Positions 16,458 to 25,608 are shown, counted from the first letter of the stretch. The stretch: DNA of 34,385 nucleotides from Caldilineaceae bacterium (GCA_022824685.1 JAJDZJ010000035.1:1-34385); one strand, 5' to 3'. Numbers and translations: made by a program. The notes: generated from the letters alone by a model not told the origin.

Positions 16458-19366
16458 TGTTTCTCTCTTGGTTCAATAGCGCCGTGCCCGGAAACGGGCA
16501 AACGGGCCCGGGAGGCATATTCCACTTGTTCGATGGAACGATCCGCGGCTTCGCCATCTGACAGCTCCTTGCGCGGGTCCGGGCTTTCGGCGGCGTTTGG
16601 CTGCTCCGGCGGGCCCGGCTCGTTCTGAAGGGCCACCTTGATGACCTCGTCAACCGTTTCCACCGGAATGAATGTCATCGTTTCGCGCACATTGTCCGGC
16701 AGGTCTTCCAAGTCGGCCTCATTGGCCGCCGGCATGACGACTGTGCCCAACCCTGCCCGCGCCGCGGCCAGCACCTTCTCCTTCAACCCTCCAATGCGCA
16801 GGACCTTGCCGCGCAACGTCACCTCGCCCGTCATACCGATCTCCGGGTGCACAGGTCTACCGGTCAACAGGCTGGCGATGGCCGTCACCATTGTTACCCC
16901 CGCGCTGGGCCCGTCCTTGGGCAGGGCGCCTTCGGGAATGTGCAGATGGATATCAATGTCTTCAAAAAAGTGGGGCGCAATGTCCAGCTCCTGCGCACGG
17001 CTGCGCACGTAGCTCAGAGCCGCCTGCGCGCTCTCTTTCATCACCTCGCCCAACTGGCCCGTAAGCACAAATCCCTTCTTGCCCGGCATTTTGGTCGCTT
17101 CAAAGAATAGTATTTCCCCTCCGGTCATCGTCCACGAAAGCCCGACCGCCACCCCCGGCATACTTGTCCGATCCGCGATCTCCTCGCGCTGGAACCGGCG
17201 TTTGCCAAGATACTCGACCAATGCGTCCGGATTGATCAGGACGGGTGAGAAGGGCGCTTCAGCAACTGCGCTCAACTGCGGCAGAGGTGCGCTGGATCCC
17301 TTGTCTCCGGCTGCCTTTTCGGCGCTTGCCTTGCCCTCGCCATTGACCTTGGGGTCTTCGACGTAGCCCTGCTGCGAGTCGCTGTCGTCCAGCCTCAGGG
17401 GGAGAGGCGGCTGGACCCAATAGGGCTGCATCGCAGCGATTGTTGCCGCGACTTTGCGGCAGATCTTGCCGATCTCTCTTTCCAGGTTGCGTACTCCGGC
17501 CTCTCTGGTGTAGTCATGGACGATTTTGCGAACTGCTTCATCCTCAAAAACGATCTCTCCTTCGCGCAGGCCGTTTTCCTTGATCTGTCGCGCCACGAGG
17601 TATTGCTGGGCGATCTTAACCTTTTCCTGCTCCGTATAGCTGCTGAGCTGAATCACCTCCATCCGATCGCGCAGCGGGCCCGGGATGGTGTCAAGGACGT
17701 TGGCTGTGGTGATGAACATTACCTCGCTCAGGTCAAAGGGCACGTCAAGATAGTGATCGCGGAATTCTCGATTCTGTTCAGGATCCAGGACCTCCAGCAG
17801 CGCGCTGGTCGGATCGCCGCGGAAGTCACGGCCCAATTTGTCCACCTCATCCAGCATGAATACAGGGTTCTTCGTTTCGACCCGTCGCAAACTCTGGATG
17901 ATGCGGCCCGGCATGGAGCCGATGTAGGTGCGGCGAAAGCCCCGAATCTCCGCTTCATCGCGCACGCCGCCCAAAGCCATGCGCATGAACTTCCGACCCA
18001 TCGCACGCGCAACGCTGATGCCCAGGCTCGTCTTGCCTACGCCGGGCGGCCCAACAAAACAGAGGAGGACCCCCTCGCGCTCTCTCCGTATCTTGTCACG
18101 CGCATCCTCTTCTTCCGCCTCCTCCCGCTGCTCTTTGCGCGCCGCCCGCAGCTTACGCACGGCAAGATACTCGACAATTCGATCTTTGATCTCTTCCAGC
18201 CCGTAATGGTCCTCGTCCAGCACCTTTCTGGCGTGGTTGATATCAAGATTGTCCTCGGTCGTCTGTTGCCAGGGCAACGAAACCATCAGATCGAGATAGG
18301 TCTTGATGACGCTGTACTCTGCCGCCTGAATCGGCATTCTCCGCATCCGGTTCAGTTCACGAAGAGACTCTTTGTGCGCTTCTTCCGGCATGCCGGCTGC
18401 CTCGATTCGCTCCTCCAATTCGCGAATGTCGGCCTCCTGCTCGTCCTCCTCACCCAACTCCTTCTGAATCGCCTTGATCTGTTCGCGCAGAAAGAAGTCT
18501 TTCTGCATCTTTTCCATTTCGCCCTGGGCCTGCGACTGAATCTTGTTTCCCAACTCCATTACGTCGACTTCGTTGTGCAAGAGCTGCGTCAACCGAAGAA
18601 GCTTCTCCTGCACACTGTTGATCTCAAGGAGTTGCTGGGACTCGTTTATCTCCAGCCGCATGCTGCTGGCGACGAGGTAGGAAAGCTGGCGGGCGTTCTC
18701 GACATTGGCCGCCATCACGGCTAACTCATCGGGCATCTGCCCGTCCAGTTCGACCAACCGCCTAAAGAGGTCCTGGACGGCGCGGGCCGAGGCATCCAAC
18801 TCCAGACCCTCCTCCAGTGTTTCGGGCAGCACCTCAACGCGGGCGCGCAAATAGGGCTCTTCGTGGATGTATTCGGTCAGGCGGATCCGCTCCAGTCCTT
18901 GAACGGCCAGCCGAATCGTGCCGTCGGGGGCCTTCAGGACGCGGTGAACCTGCGCTGCCGTACCGATCTCGCAAATCTGGTCAGCGCCCGGTTCCTCAAG
19001 CGTCTCATCTTTGCTTGTTGCCAAGGCGATGATGCGGCTCTGGGGAAGCGCGTCCTCAACCAGTTTTATGCTTCGTTCCTGCCCAATCGTCAGAGGCAGC
19101 CACATCATTGGATAGACGACAATGCCCCGCAGCGGCAATACAGGCAGATCGTCAGCGACATCACTTAATGCGTCCGCCTTCGGGCCGTCTCCCGCCTCTG
19201 CTTCGGTGGGATCCCCGTCGCTACCAGGCTGTTCAGAAGCGGCCTCCGTATCTGCTGGCGCGGCAGATTCCAAGACGCCGTCAACGAGGGCCTCTACTTC
19301 CGTTAACTCCTCTTCTTCCTGCTCGACTTCTTCCTGTTCTTCTCGTTCTTCCGGTTCCAAACTCAT
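16454..19366 (-). CDS. lon: ATP-dependent Lon protease
   Basis: Cytosolic AAA+ serine protease that degrades damaged and regulatory proteins; 970 aa, longer than the usual roughly 800. Domains: an extra Glu-rich N-terminal leader (1-70), LON substrate-binding domain (about 74-270), coiled coil, AAA+ module with Walker [10 protein letters not shown] (near 440) and Walker [10 protein letters not shown], and the protease domain with Ser in PKDGPSAGV (near 821) and Lys in GGLKEKV (near 861). The Ser-Lys dyad is complete. The extra length comes from the leader, an insert of about 60 residues between the AAA+ lid and the protease domain (SDSQQGY to VAEAPFSP), and a C-terminal tail of about 60 residues. 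The stop overlaps the PHP-AlbA_2 start. A 235-nt leader with inverted repeats precedes it. Confidence 0.97.
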   Translation of the reverse strand: MSLEPEEREEQEEVEQEEEELTEVEALVDGVLESAAPADTEAASEQPGSDGDPTEAEAGDGPKADALSDVADDLPVLPLRGIVVYPMMWLPLTIGQERSIKLVEDALPQSRIIALATSKDETLEEPGADQICEIGTAAQVHRVLKAPDGTIRLAVQGLERIRLTEYIHEEPYLRARVEVLPETLEEGLELDASARAVQDLFRRLVELDGQMPDELAVMAANVENARQLSYLVASSMRLEINESQQLLEINSVQEKLLRLTQLLHNEVDVMELGNKIQSQAQGEMEKMQKDFFLREQIKAIQKELGEEDEQEADIRELEERIEAAGMPEEAHKESLRELNRMRRMPIQAAEYSVIKTYLDLMVSLPWQQTTEDNLDINHARKVLDEDHYGLEEIKDRIVEYLAVRKLRAARKEQREEAEEEDARDKIRREREGVLLCFVGPPGVGKTSLGISVARAMGRKFMRMALGGVRDEAEIRGFRRTYIGSMPGRIIQSLRRVETKNPVFMLDEVDKLGRDFRGDPTSALLEVLDPEQNREFRDHYLDVPFDLSEVMFITTANVLDTIPGPLRDRMEVIQLSSYTEQEKVKIAQQYLVARQIKENGLREGEIVFEDEAVRKIVHDYTREAGVRNLEREIGKICRKVAATIAAMQPYWVQPPLPLRLDDSDSQQGYVEDPKVNGEGKASAEKAAGDKGSSAPLPQLSAVAEAPFSPVLINPDALVEYLGKRRFQREEIADRTSMPGVAVGLSWTMTGGEILFFEATKMPGKKGFVLTGQLGEVMKESAQAALSYVRSRAQELDIAPHFFEDIDIHLHIPEGALPKDGPSAGVTMVTAIASLLTGRPVHPEIGMTGEVTLRGKVLRIGGLKEKVLAAARAGLGTVVMPAANEADLEDLPDNVRETMTFIPVETVDEVIKVALQNEPGPPEQPNAAESPDPRKELSDGEAADRSIEQVEYASRARLPVSGHGAIEPREKQ

Positions 19367-19452
19367 GTTTTTCTCGGCGCATCTAAAGTGAATGTCAGAT
19401 CAACGGCAAATGGGCGCACATTTGAACTAAGGGCTCGCGAACGCGACTTCCC

Positions 19453-19597
19453 ATGCCGGCGCAACCTCAGGTTGCTTCTCCAGCTGACTCCGACTGACTT
19501 TGCATGTTGCGCACGTGACGAGATGCCAAATGGATACATCTGCCGGCATTTCAGTTCTCGTCGCGCGCCGATTGTCAGGGACCGACTCGCCCCTGAC
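19453..19597 (-). promoter_or_regulatory. Structured 5' leader of lon (inverted repeats)
   Basis: Read on the minus strand from the promoter: GTCAGGG-N10-CCCTGAC (19597-19574), a perfect 7-bp inverted repeat beginning a few bases after the predicted start of transcription; then ATGCCGGC (19549-19542), which is complementary to GCCGGCAT (19460-19453); and within that the hairpin GCAACCTGAGGTTGC (19475-19461). The repeats could form leader RNA structure, and the first could also be a repressor operator. The spacing does not match CIRCE. Confidence 0.5.
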
Positions 19598-19607
19598 CAA
19601 TAGGTGG

Positions 19608-19636
19608 ATTGTACCACAGAAACCTGGATTTGAAAG
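19608..19636 (-). promoter_or_regulatory. Candidate lon promoter
   Basis: Minus strand: a good -10 TACAAT (19613-19608), 17 nt from a poor -35 CTTTCA (19636-19631). It lies directly ahead of the GTCAGGG/CCCTGAC repeat. The weak -35 suggests activator dependence or an alternative sigma factor, which is inference. Confidence 0.5.
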
Positions 19637-20055
19637 TGGGGCAGCTACCTATTGCGGAGATTGGTCCACACCGGCGCCTGACCCGGTCTTCGGACCCGTT
19701 CCATTCCCCCATCTCCAGGCCCTATGGAGCACATTCCTGAATGGGGCCCGCCTCGTTTAAACGTTTTCAGTCACGCGCCTTGAGACGTGCCCTGGGCGGC
19801 CCGGCTAGAATCCGTATGCTCAGAGGCGCACACAGTGATCTTCACCCTCCCATTCGGCCGCGCAAGGACCAAAGCCTCGTTTGGGTACGGCGCTGACTCC
19901 GGTAAGGCAGATCTGCTTTCGGTAAACACCTTCTTGCTTTTTCCCATCAGTTGCGTATGCTACACTGCAGTCATGGACGGACAGCGGAGGCGCAAACGCG
20001 GCGCGTTTCACCAACTTTCTGTCCCCATCCAATTCCCAATTGGCAGGAGAGCCCC

Positions 20056-21198
20056 ATGAAGATAACGGATCTGACCGTCCGCCGTTTCCGCTATATCTCA
20101 AACACTGTTCGCGACTCCGAAGGGCACGGCCATCCAGGGCCCGACCACGAGGCAGTCCAGTCCGTGCTTACAATTCACACCGATGAAGGAATAGAAGGCC
20201 ACTTCTTCGGCAGTTCCCCGCGCGCGCTCATTGACAGCCTGGTGAAGCCCTACATCACCGGTGAGGACCCGTTCTACCGCGAACGAATCTGGCACAACCT
20301 GAAGGAGCGACAGCGCCTCAACATGGCGACGATGTCGGACAGGTTGCTGAACGCGGTGGACCTGGCGCTGTGGGACCTGGCCGGCCGGGCCCTGAACCTT
20401 CCCGTCCATATGCTGCTTGGCGCGACGCGGGACAAAGTGCCCGCCTATGCGAGCACGATGTGCGGCGACGACATCGAGGGAGGCTTGGGCACGCCGGAGG
20501 ACTACGCCAGGTTCGCCGAATGGTGCATTCAACGTGGTTACCCGGCCTTCAAGCTTCATACCTGGCAGCCGCCATACGAGGGTGCGCCCGATGTCAAACG
20601 AGATATCGCCGCCTGTGCCGCGGTGCGCGAGGTCTACGGCCCCGATGCCCACCTGATGCTGGATCCATATCACTACTACTCGAGGCTGGAAGCGCTGTAC
20701 CTGGCAAAGGGCCTGGAAAAGTTGGACTACTATTGGATGGAAGAGCCGATGGACGAGCACAGCATGTCCTCCTACGTTTGGCTGTGTGAACAGACCTCTC
20801 TGCCCATCTGCGGACCAGAGACCGCGGAAGGCAAGATGTTTACGCGTGCCGAGTGGATCAAGGCCGGCGCCTGCGACCTGGTGCGAGGAGGCGTCGGCGA
20901 CCTCGGCGGGTTGACTCCGTTGATGAAGGTCGCCCACCTGGCAGAGTCCTTCGGCATGAGAATGGAGGTCCACGGCGGCGGGCCCGGCAATTTTCACGCT
21001 CTCTGCGCGATGGGCATACCTGGGCAGTACTATGAACGCGGCCTGCTGCACCCCTTCATCGACTACGATCAGCCTCAACCGTGGCTCAACCGCCTCGACG
21101 ATCCCATGGATGAGGAGGGCTTCGTCCATATCTCTCAACTTCCCGGCCTGGGCCAGGACATAAACTGGGACTATATTGAAGGCAACCTTGTCGAATAG
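20056..21198 (+). CDS. Enolase-superfamily enzyme (mandelate racemase / sugar-acid dehydratase-like)
   Basis: Predicted Mg2+-dependent dehydratase or racemase acting on a carboxylate such as a sugar acid; 380 aa from ATG 20056, which has AGGAGAG 6 nt upstream. The N-terminal capping domain (MKITDLTVRRFRY start) is followed by the barrel. Metal ligands are Asp203 (MLDPYH), Glu229 or Glu230 (WMEEPM) and Glu255 (GPETAEG). A Lys-x-His pair (FKLH, 166-168) lies on the second strand, and His306 (MEVHGGGPG) is a candidate acid/base. The K-x-H and GP-T-EG pattern fits the mandelate racemase subgroup, but I cannot assign a substrate. It leads a same-strand operon with a PhyH oxygenase and a D-2-hydroxyacid dehydrogenase, which suggests catabolism of an organic acid. 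Confidence 0.9.
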   Translation: MKITDLTVRRFRYISNTVRDSEGHGHPGPDHEAVQSVLTIHTDEGIEGHFFGSSPRALIDSLVKPYITGEDPFYRERIWHNLKERQRLNMATMSDRLLNAVDLALWDLAGRALNLPVHMLLGATRDKVPAYASTMCGDDIEGGLGTPEDYARFAEWCIQRGYPAFKLHTWQPPYEGAPDVKRDIAACAAVREVYGPDAHLMLDPYHYYSRLEALYLAKGLEKLDYYWMEEPMDEHSMSSYVWLCEQTSLPICGPETAEGKMFTRAEWIKAGACDLVRGGVGDLGGLTPLMKVAHLAESFGMRMEVHGGGPGNFHALCAMGIPGQYYERGLLHPFIDYDQPQPWLNRLDDPMDEEGFVHISQLPGLGQDINWDYIEGNLVE

Positions 21199-21266
21199 CC
21201 GCCCGTAAGCGTCAAACCGGATTCGAGAGTGGGCAAAGTCTGCAATTCCAGCGGGGGGAGGGTTCG

Positions 21267-22013
21267 ATGAACAAAGAAGAACGCTATCTTTTCGATCTGC
21301 GGGGCTATCTGGTTCTGGAGGAGGTCCTCACGCAAAAGGAGGTAAGGGACCTGAATCGGTCCATCGACGATCAAGGACTCCCGCCTCCTCAGAACGACAC
21401 CATGAGCGCCCGCTTCGGCAGCTTTCTCGAGTGGGGAACCATTTTCTGCGATCTGCTCGACCATCCCCGAATCATGCCCTACCTGAAGACAATTCTGGGC
21501 GATGGCTTCCGTTTGGACCACTATTACGGAATATACATGCGCGCTGGCACGGAGCAGCTTCGGCTGCATGGCGGGGCAACCCCCTATGACCCGCCTGAGT
21601 ACTATCACTACAACAATGGCGAGATGTTCAACGGCCTCACAGTCGTTTCCTGGAATCTGACCGAAACGGGGCCTGGCCTTGGCGGCTTTTGCGCGATTCC
21701 CGGCAGCCATAAGGCCAATTTCCCATGTCCGGAGGGGATCCGCGCCACCCACGACGCGCACGAAGCGGTGATCGTACCGCAGGCCCCCGCCGGTTCCGTC
21801 GTCATCTTCACCGAGGCGCTGACCCACGGCACCGTAGCCTGGACTGCCGACCACCAGAGGCGCTCGCTGCTCTACAAGTACAGTCCCGGTCAGCAGTCCT
21901 GGAGCGCGAAATACGTGAATCCGCCGCAAACGGTTGCGTTGACGCCGCGTCAAAGGCTGCTGTTCGAGAGACCCTATTTCAATTCCCGACCCTCGCTGTT
22001 CGAAGAGAGTTAG
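21267..22013 (+). CDS. Phytanoyl-CoA dioxygenase (PhyH) family oxygenase, H-x-G variant
   Basis: Predicted Fe(II)/2-oxoglutarate-dependent oxygenase, 248 aa. The start ATG 21267 follows a strong GGGGGGAGGG site. Family marks are FDLRGYLVLE at the N terminus, CAIPGSHKANFP (142-153), distal His187 in LTHGTV and Arg198/199 for 2-oxoglutarate. Where the canonical proximal motif is His-x-Asp, this protein reads His101-Gly-Gly (LRLHGGATP), so the carboxylate ligand is not evident. H-x-G or H-x-A is known in PhyH-type halogenases, but the LHGG wording is also widespread in uncharacterised environmental PhyH proteins. The gene follows the dehydratase by 68 nt and precedes a D-2-hydroxyacid dehydrogenase by 105 nt. 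The 2-oxoglutarate role is family knowledge; the reaction here is unknown. Confidence 0.88.
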   Translation: MNKEERYLFDLRGYLVLEEVLTQKEVRDLNRSIDDQGLPPPQNDTMSARFGSFLEWGTIFCDLLDHPRIMPYLKTILGDGFRLDHYYGIYMRAGTEQLRLHGGATPYDPPEYYHYNNGEMFNGLTVVSWNLTETGPGLGGFCAIPGSHKANFPCPEGIRATHDAHEAVIVPQAPAGSVVIFTEALTHGTVAWTADHQRRSLLYKYSPGQQSWSAKYVNPPQTVALTPRQRLLFERPYFNSRPSLFEES

Positions 22014-22118
22014 GGTACTGACTGCATCACGCGAAGGGCAGCGCAGCTACTTTCTTGACGGCTCCCTCCCAAACCGCTAAACCCTCGAGTCATTCGGATT
22101 CAGCTTAGGAGTTCTGCC

Positions 22119-23177
22119 ATGGGCCATCCATTCCGTATCGGAGTATCCTCCGGATTCAAGACCGCTGCCCCTGGGACGATCGAACCGGTTCTGGCAAAGT
22201 TGATCGACCCGCTGCCGCATGTTGAGTGGGACTTTTTCGACGCCGGCACCGGTGAACCGGTCACGGCCGAAGCTGTTGCAGGCTTTGAGGGTGTAATCGC
22301 GCTGGGCAGCCCCTACGACGGTTCTACAGTTGCCGGCAACGAGGAGCTCGCCTGTGTCGCGCGCTGGGGCGTGGGTTATGATCTCGTCGACACCGCCGCC
22401 ATGACCGCAAACGACGTGTTGCTGGCGATCGCGGTCGACGCCGTGCGTAAACCGGTCGCCGAGGCCATCCTGACATTGATCCTGGCGCTGGCCAAAAAAC
22501 TGGCCGCCAAGGACAATCTGGTGAGAACGGGGCGTTGGGACCTGAAGGCGCAGACGTCCGGCCTCGGGTTGAGCGGCAAGACGGTCGGATCTGTCGGCAT
22601 GGGCAACATTGGCGGCGAGATGTTTCGCCTTCTGGGCCCTTTCGACCTGGGGCGGCGGCTGGCGCACGACCCGTACCTCGACCCGGAAAGGGCCCGTGCG
22701 CTCAATGTCGAACTGGTAAGCTTGGAGGCGATCTTCAGCGAATCAGACTTTGTCGTGACGAACTGCCCCCTGAACGAAGTGACGCGCGGCTTTATCAACG
22801 CCCGCCTCTTCACTCTGATGAAGCCAAGCGCCTACTTTATCAATACCGCGCGCGGGCCAATTGTCAACCAGGATGACCTGGTTGCTGCCCTGCAGGCCGG
22901 CGCTATCGCGGGCGCCGGTCTGGATGTCGTAGAACCGGAGCCGCTCCCGCTCGATCATCCGCTGATCGGGATGGACAACGTCATTCTGTCGCCCCATGCG
23001 CTGGCGTGGACCGATGATCTCTACGAAATGAACGGCACAATCGCGTGCGAAAGCCTGCTTGCTTTGTTTCGAGGGGAGATTCCTGCCTTCCCGGTCAACC
23101 AGGAAGTGATCGAACAGCCGGGATTCCAACGCAAGCTGAATAGCATGGCAGCGCGCTGGCAGGAGTTTGACCGTTAG
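22119..23177 (+). CDS. D-isomer-specific 2-hydroxyacid dehydrogenase
   Basis: NAD(P)-dependent dehydrogenase that interconverts a D-2-hydroxyacid and its 2-keto acid; 352 aa, usual length. ATG 22119 has AGGAG 7 nt upstream. The nucleotide-binding domain has VGMGNIGGE (G-x-G-x2-G) and an Asp after beta-2 (AHDPYLDP) consistent with NAD+. The catalytic Arg is in INTARGPIVN, Glu in VVEPEPLPLDHPL and His in LSPHALAWTDD, so the triad is complete. It is the third gene of the dehydratase, PhyH and dehydrogenase set. A dehydratase from the enolase superfamily makes a 2-keto acid, so this enzyme could reduce or oxidise a pathway neighbour of that product. That link is inference from position. Confidence 0.92.
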   Translation: MGHPFRIGVSSGFKTAAPGTIEPVLAKLIDPLPHVEWDFFDAGTGEPVTAEAVAGFEGVIALGSPYDGSTVAGNEELACVARWGVGYDLVDTAAMTANDVLLAIAVDAVRKPVAEAILTLILALAKKLAAKDNLVRTGRWDLKAQTSGLGLSGKTVGSVGMGNIGGEMFRLLGPFDLGRRLAHDPYLDPERARALNVELVSLEAIFSESDFVVTNCPLNEVTRGFINARLFTLMKPSAYFINTARGPIVNQDDLVAALQAGAIAGAGLDVVEPEPLPLDHPLIGMDNVILSPHALAWTDDLYEMNGTIACESLLALFRGEIPAFPVNQEVIEQPGFQRKLNSMAARWQEFDR

Positions 23178-23694
23178 GCAGGAAGTGAACGGGAAGGGAA
23201 AGGAGTCCAGGCCGTTTATGCCGCCCGCGCACGCCTCTCAGTAGAAATGGAGTCTCGAATTCTCTTCGCCAGCGGCCATGTTTAGCCGGGGCTTGTCGAT
23301 CGCTCCTTCCTGAAACTTTTCGTTGTGTCTCACGGAAGCGCATCCGTGCACAGGAATGCCACGCGCTTCCCGCTCGTGCTCCCCAACATTCGTCTGCGCC
23401 CGGCGAGCAAGTTTCCAAACCGCTGCAGGCCCGTTGCAGCCGCGGCGAAACGTTCGGTCACTCCAGACAAGATTCGCACGTTCCACTGCGCAGGAAGCTG
23501 GAAAGTTCCTTCGCCAATTGCTGCCCCGAAGAGGCGCAGGAACTGTTTGCGAAGGGGCTGAACAGTCTGCCGGCTCCTAATCGAACACGTGACTCTTGCT
23601 GAAAAGTCTCCTGCCGAAACCGTCAGGCTGTTGAAAGAGTGGTATACTGCTCTGTGTCCCGCGAGTTGGTCTGTTGAGACTGGAGAAGGAGCAC
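23178..23694. other. 517-nt stretch without a supported gene
   Basis: Only short overlapping frames on both strands, none family-like. It contains a CACGGA-N6-TCCGTG hairpin (23331-23348) and, at its right end, the extended -10 promoter of the lipoprotein gene. It may be a decayed gene or an unrecognised RNA; I cannot tell. Confidence 0.5.
23640..23648 (+). promoter_or_regulatory. Extended -10 promoter of the lipoprotein-peroxidase pair
   Basis: TGG immediately before TATACT (23643-23648) matches the extended -10 form TGnTATAAT. The -35 17 nt upstream (CCGTCA) is poor, as is usual for such promoters. The start codon is 46 nt further on. Confidence 0.55.
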
Positions 23695-24180
23695 ATGAAG
23701 CGTTTCCTGGTAGCCGCCCTTATGACTTTGGTGTTTCTTATGAGCGCCTGCAACATGGTCGCGCCGAGGCAGAATGGCGAAGAAGGCATGGCCATGAATG
23801 AAGAGTCCGGCATGGACATGTCAGGCGGCTCCATGGCGGCAGACGCGATCGAAGCCCTGGTCACCGAGAACGGTCTCTTCGTCGTGAGCGCTGTCAGCCA
23901 GTTGGATCCGGTGGTAATCAACGAGACCCATTCCTGGGTAATCCATATAGAGACTGCGGACAAAAACCCGGTTATCGATGCAGACATCAGCATAGAAGGA
24001 GGCATGCCGGAGCACAACCACGGCTTCCCGACTGCGCCGCGTGTAACCGAAAATCTGGGGGACGGCGACTATCTTCTGGAGGGGATGCGATTCAATATGG
24101 GCGGTGTATGGGTCCTGACGTTGGAGATCAGTTCCGGCGGTGGGACCGATTCGGTCACGTTTGAGTTTGAATTGAAGTAG
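23695..24180 (+). CDS. Met-rich FixH/YtkA-like lipoprotein
   Basis: Predicted secreted lipoprotein of 161 aa. ATG 23695 follows GGAGAAGGAG. The signal peptide ends in FLMSAC, giving lipidated Cys19. A Met-rich linker follows (GMAMNEESGMDMSGGSM), which could bind copper. The rest is a beta-sandwich of the FixH/YtkA kind: HSWVIHIETADKNPV, then DISIEGGMPEHNHGFPTAP and DYLLEGMRFNMGGVWVLTLEI. The His and Met residues in GGMPEHNHGFP are typical of this group. It sits 3 nt before the di-haem peroxidase gene, so the two are almost certainly one transcript. A role as a copper chaperone or partner for a membrane redox enzyme is an inference from family and neighbour. Confidence 0.82.
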   Translation: MKRFLVAALMTLVFLMSACNMVAPRQNGEEGMAMNEESGMDMSGGSMAADAIEALVTENGLFVVSAVSQLDPVVINETHSWVIHIETADKNPVIDADISIEGGMPEHNHGFPTAPRVTENLGDGDYLLEGMRFNMGGVWVLTLEISSGGGTDSVTFEFELK

Positions 24181-24183
24181 AGC

Positions 24184-25554
24184 GTGCGCCGTCTTGTTTG
24201 GGGCGTCTCGCTGGCGCTCGTCACGCTTGCGATCGGCGCTGCCCTGCTTGTCTTCGGGCTGGGTGGCACAGGGCCGTCCAGCGCCGCATTTCGCGACTTC
24301 ATGGGGTTGGCAGAACGCGCGAACGGCCGCAGCCTCTCTACGGGCGCCCTGTACGCTCACTCGTGGACAGAGGCCGAACGGGGTTTGATCGCCTCGCTGA
24401 GCATCGACAGACTTCCGCCTCTGCCGCCAGACCCGTCGAACGCAATAAGCGATAACCCCGCTGCGGTCGCGCTTGGGCAGGCGCTGTTCTTTGATAGCGG
24501 CCTCAGCCCGGACGGATCCGTCTCCTGCGCAACCTGCCACCAGCCGGAAAGCTACTTCACCGACGGCAAGCGCCTGGCCAATGTGCGCGGCTCGGATACG
24601 CCGCGGCATACACCCACAATCGTTGGCATCGCTTACAGCGACTGGTTCTATTGGGATGGACGCAAAGACAGCCAGTGGGCGCAGGCGCTGGCCCCGCAGG
24701 AAGCGCCCGTTGAACACGGCGGCAGCAGGATGGCCCACGCACGCTATGTGCTGGAGGCATACCGTAGCCAGTATGAAACGCTTTTCGGAACCGCGCCCGA
24801 CGTCAGCGACGAGAGCCGCTTTCCCGCTCATGCCGCGCCCATAGAAGACGAAGCGGCCCGGGCGGCCTGGGATGGGATGACGGCGTCAGACCGGCAGACG
24901 GTCAACCGCGTCTTCGCCAATATCGGCAAGAGCATCGCCGCCTACTCACGCAGGATTATGCCTGGCCGCAGCCGATTTGACGATTACGCCGCTGCAGCGC
25001 TTGTCAATGATCAGACTCGCATGGCAGAGCTGTTTTCCGAGGAGGAGGCGGCCGGGCTGCGGCTCTTCTTCGGCGACGGTCAGTGCACCGATTGCCACAA
25101 CGGGCCGCTGCTGACAAACGGGACGTTCCACAATATCGGGCTTCCATTGCCGGAGGGCAGCAACTTCGACCAGGGCCGGTCCCTGGGTACACAGCAGGTC
25201 GTCGAGGACATCTTCAACTGTCTGGGCGACTACAGTGACGCAAAGGAAGAGGAGTGCGTGGAACTTCGTTTCATCAAACTTGAAGGGGAGGAGCTGGTGG
25301 GCGCGTTCAAGGTTCCCGGCCTGCGCAATGTGGCCGAAACCGCCCCCTACATGCACAACGGCATCTTCCCCGATCTGGAGGCGGTCATCCGCCACTACAA
25401 CCACGCGCCGCCCGCGTTCCCCGGCCATTCCGACCTGGTGCCGCTGGCATTTTCGGAGGAGCAGAGCGCGGCGCTCATCGCATTTCTCCTCACCTTGAAT
25501 GCGGCCCCCAACGCGCCCCCGGAACTGCTGCAACCGCCGCAAGGCGAGGAGTAG
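24184..25554 (+). CDS. Di-haem cytochrome c peroxidase / MauG-family protein
   Basis: Predicted exported di-haem c-type cytochrome of the bacterial cytochrome c peroxidase/MauG family, which reduces H2O2 or performs oxidative maturation; 456 aa. The start is a GTG directly after the lipoprotein stop, with no strong ribosome site, so translation may be coupled. An N-terminal membrane anchor (residues 5-28) precedes the first haem site Cys115-Ala-Thr-Cys118-His119, with FFDSGLSPDGSVSC before it, and the second site Cys301-Thr-Asp-Cys304-His305. FYWDGRKDS holds a conserved Trp, and a TAPYMHNGIFP motif near residue 393 carries a possible Met ligand. The 50-residue stretch between anchor and catalytic part is not family-like. 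Both haem motifs are intact. Confidence 0.92.
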   Translation: MRRLVWGVSLALVTLAIGAALLVFGLGGTGPSSAAFRDFMGLAERANGRSLSTGALYAHSWTEAERGLIASLSIDRLPPLPPDPSNAISDNPAAVALGQALFFDSGLSPDGSVSCATCHQPESYFTDGKRLANVRGSDTPRHTPTIVGIAYSDWFYWDGRKDSQWAQALAPQEAPVEHGGSRMAHARYVLEAYRSQYETLFGTAPDVSDESRFPAHAAPIEDEAARAAWDGMTASDRQTVNRVFANIGKSIAAYSRRIMPGRSRFDDYAAAALVNDQTRMAELFSEEEAAGLRLFFGDGQCTDCHNGPLLTNGTFHNIGLPLPEGSNFDQGRSLGTQQVVEDIFNCLGDYSDAKEEECVELRFIKLEGEELVGAFKVPGLRNVAETAPYMHNGIFPDLEAVIRHYNHAPPAFPGHSDLVPLAFSEEQSAALIAFLLTLNAAPNAPPELLQPPQGEE

Positions 25555-25608
25555 GTCAAGCGGCTGCGCGCGCGGGCCCGTAGCTGCGCCGGTCAGGGCG
25601 TCCGCGAG

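Larger units (their letters stand above)
19367..20055. other. Intergenic region: lon leader and divergent upstream region of the dehydratase gene
   Basis: No gene seen. The left half (19367-19613) is the lon promoter and leader, with the inverted repeats described separately. The right half leads to the enolase-superfamily gene; a weak promoter candidate there is TTGCTT (19934-19939), 16 nt, TATGCT (19956-19961). The stretch 19640-19920 shows nothing I can name. Confidence 0.5.

Noticed and set aside
19574..19597. CIRCE (HrcA) operator at lon
   Set aside because: The arms are GTCAGGG/CCCTGAC with a 10-nt spacer, not TTAGCACTC-N9-GAGTGCTAA.
20098..21138. Long minus-strand open frame (346 aa) across the enolase-superfamily gene
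   Set aside because: It is antisense to a gene with clear active-site motifs and has no family pattern or ribosome site; GC-rich antisense frames are often open.
23238..23486. Minus-strand 82-codon frame in the 517-nt gap
   Set aside because: No recognisable domain, no clear ribosome site, and third-base composition not like the neighbouring genes. I leave it as non-coding with low certainty.
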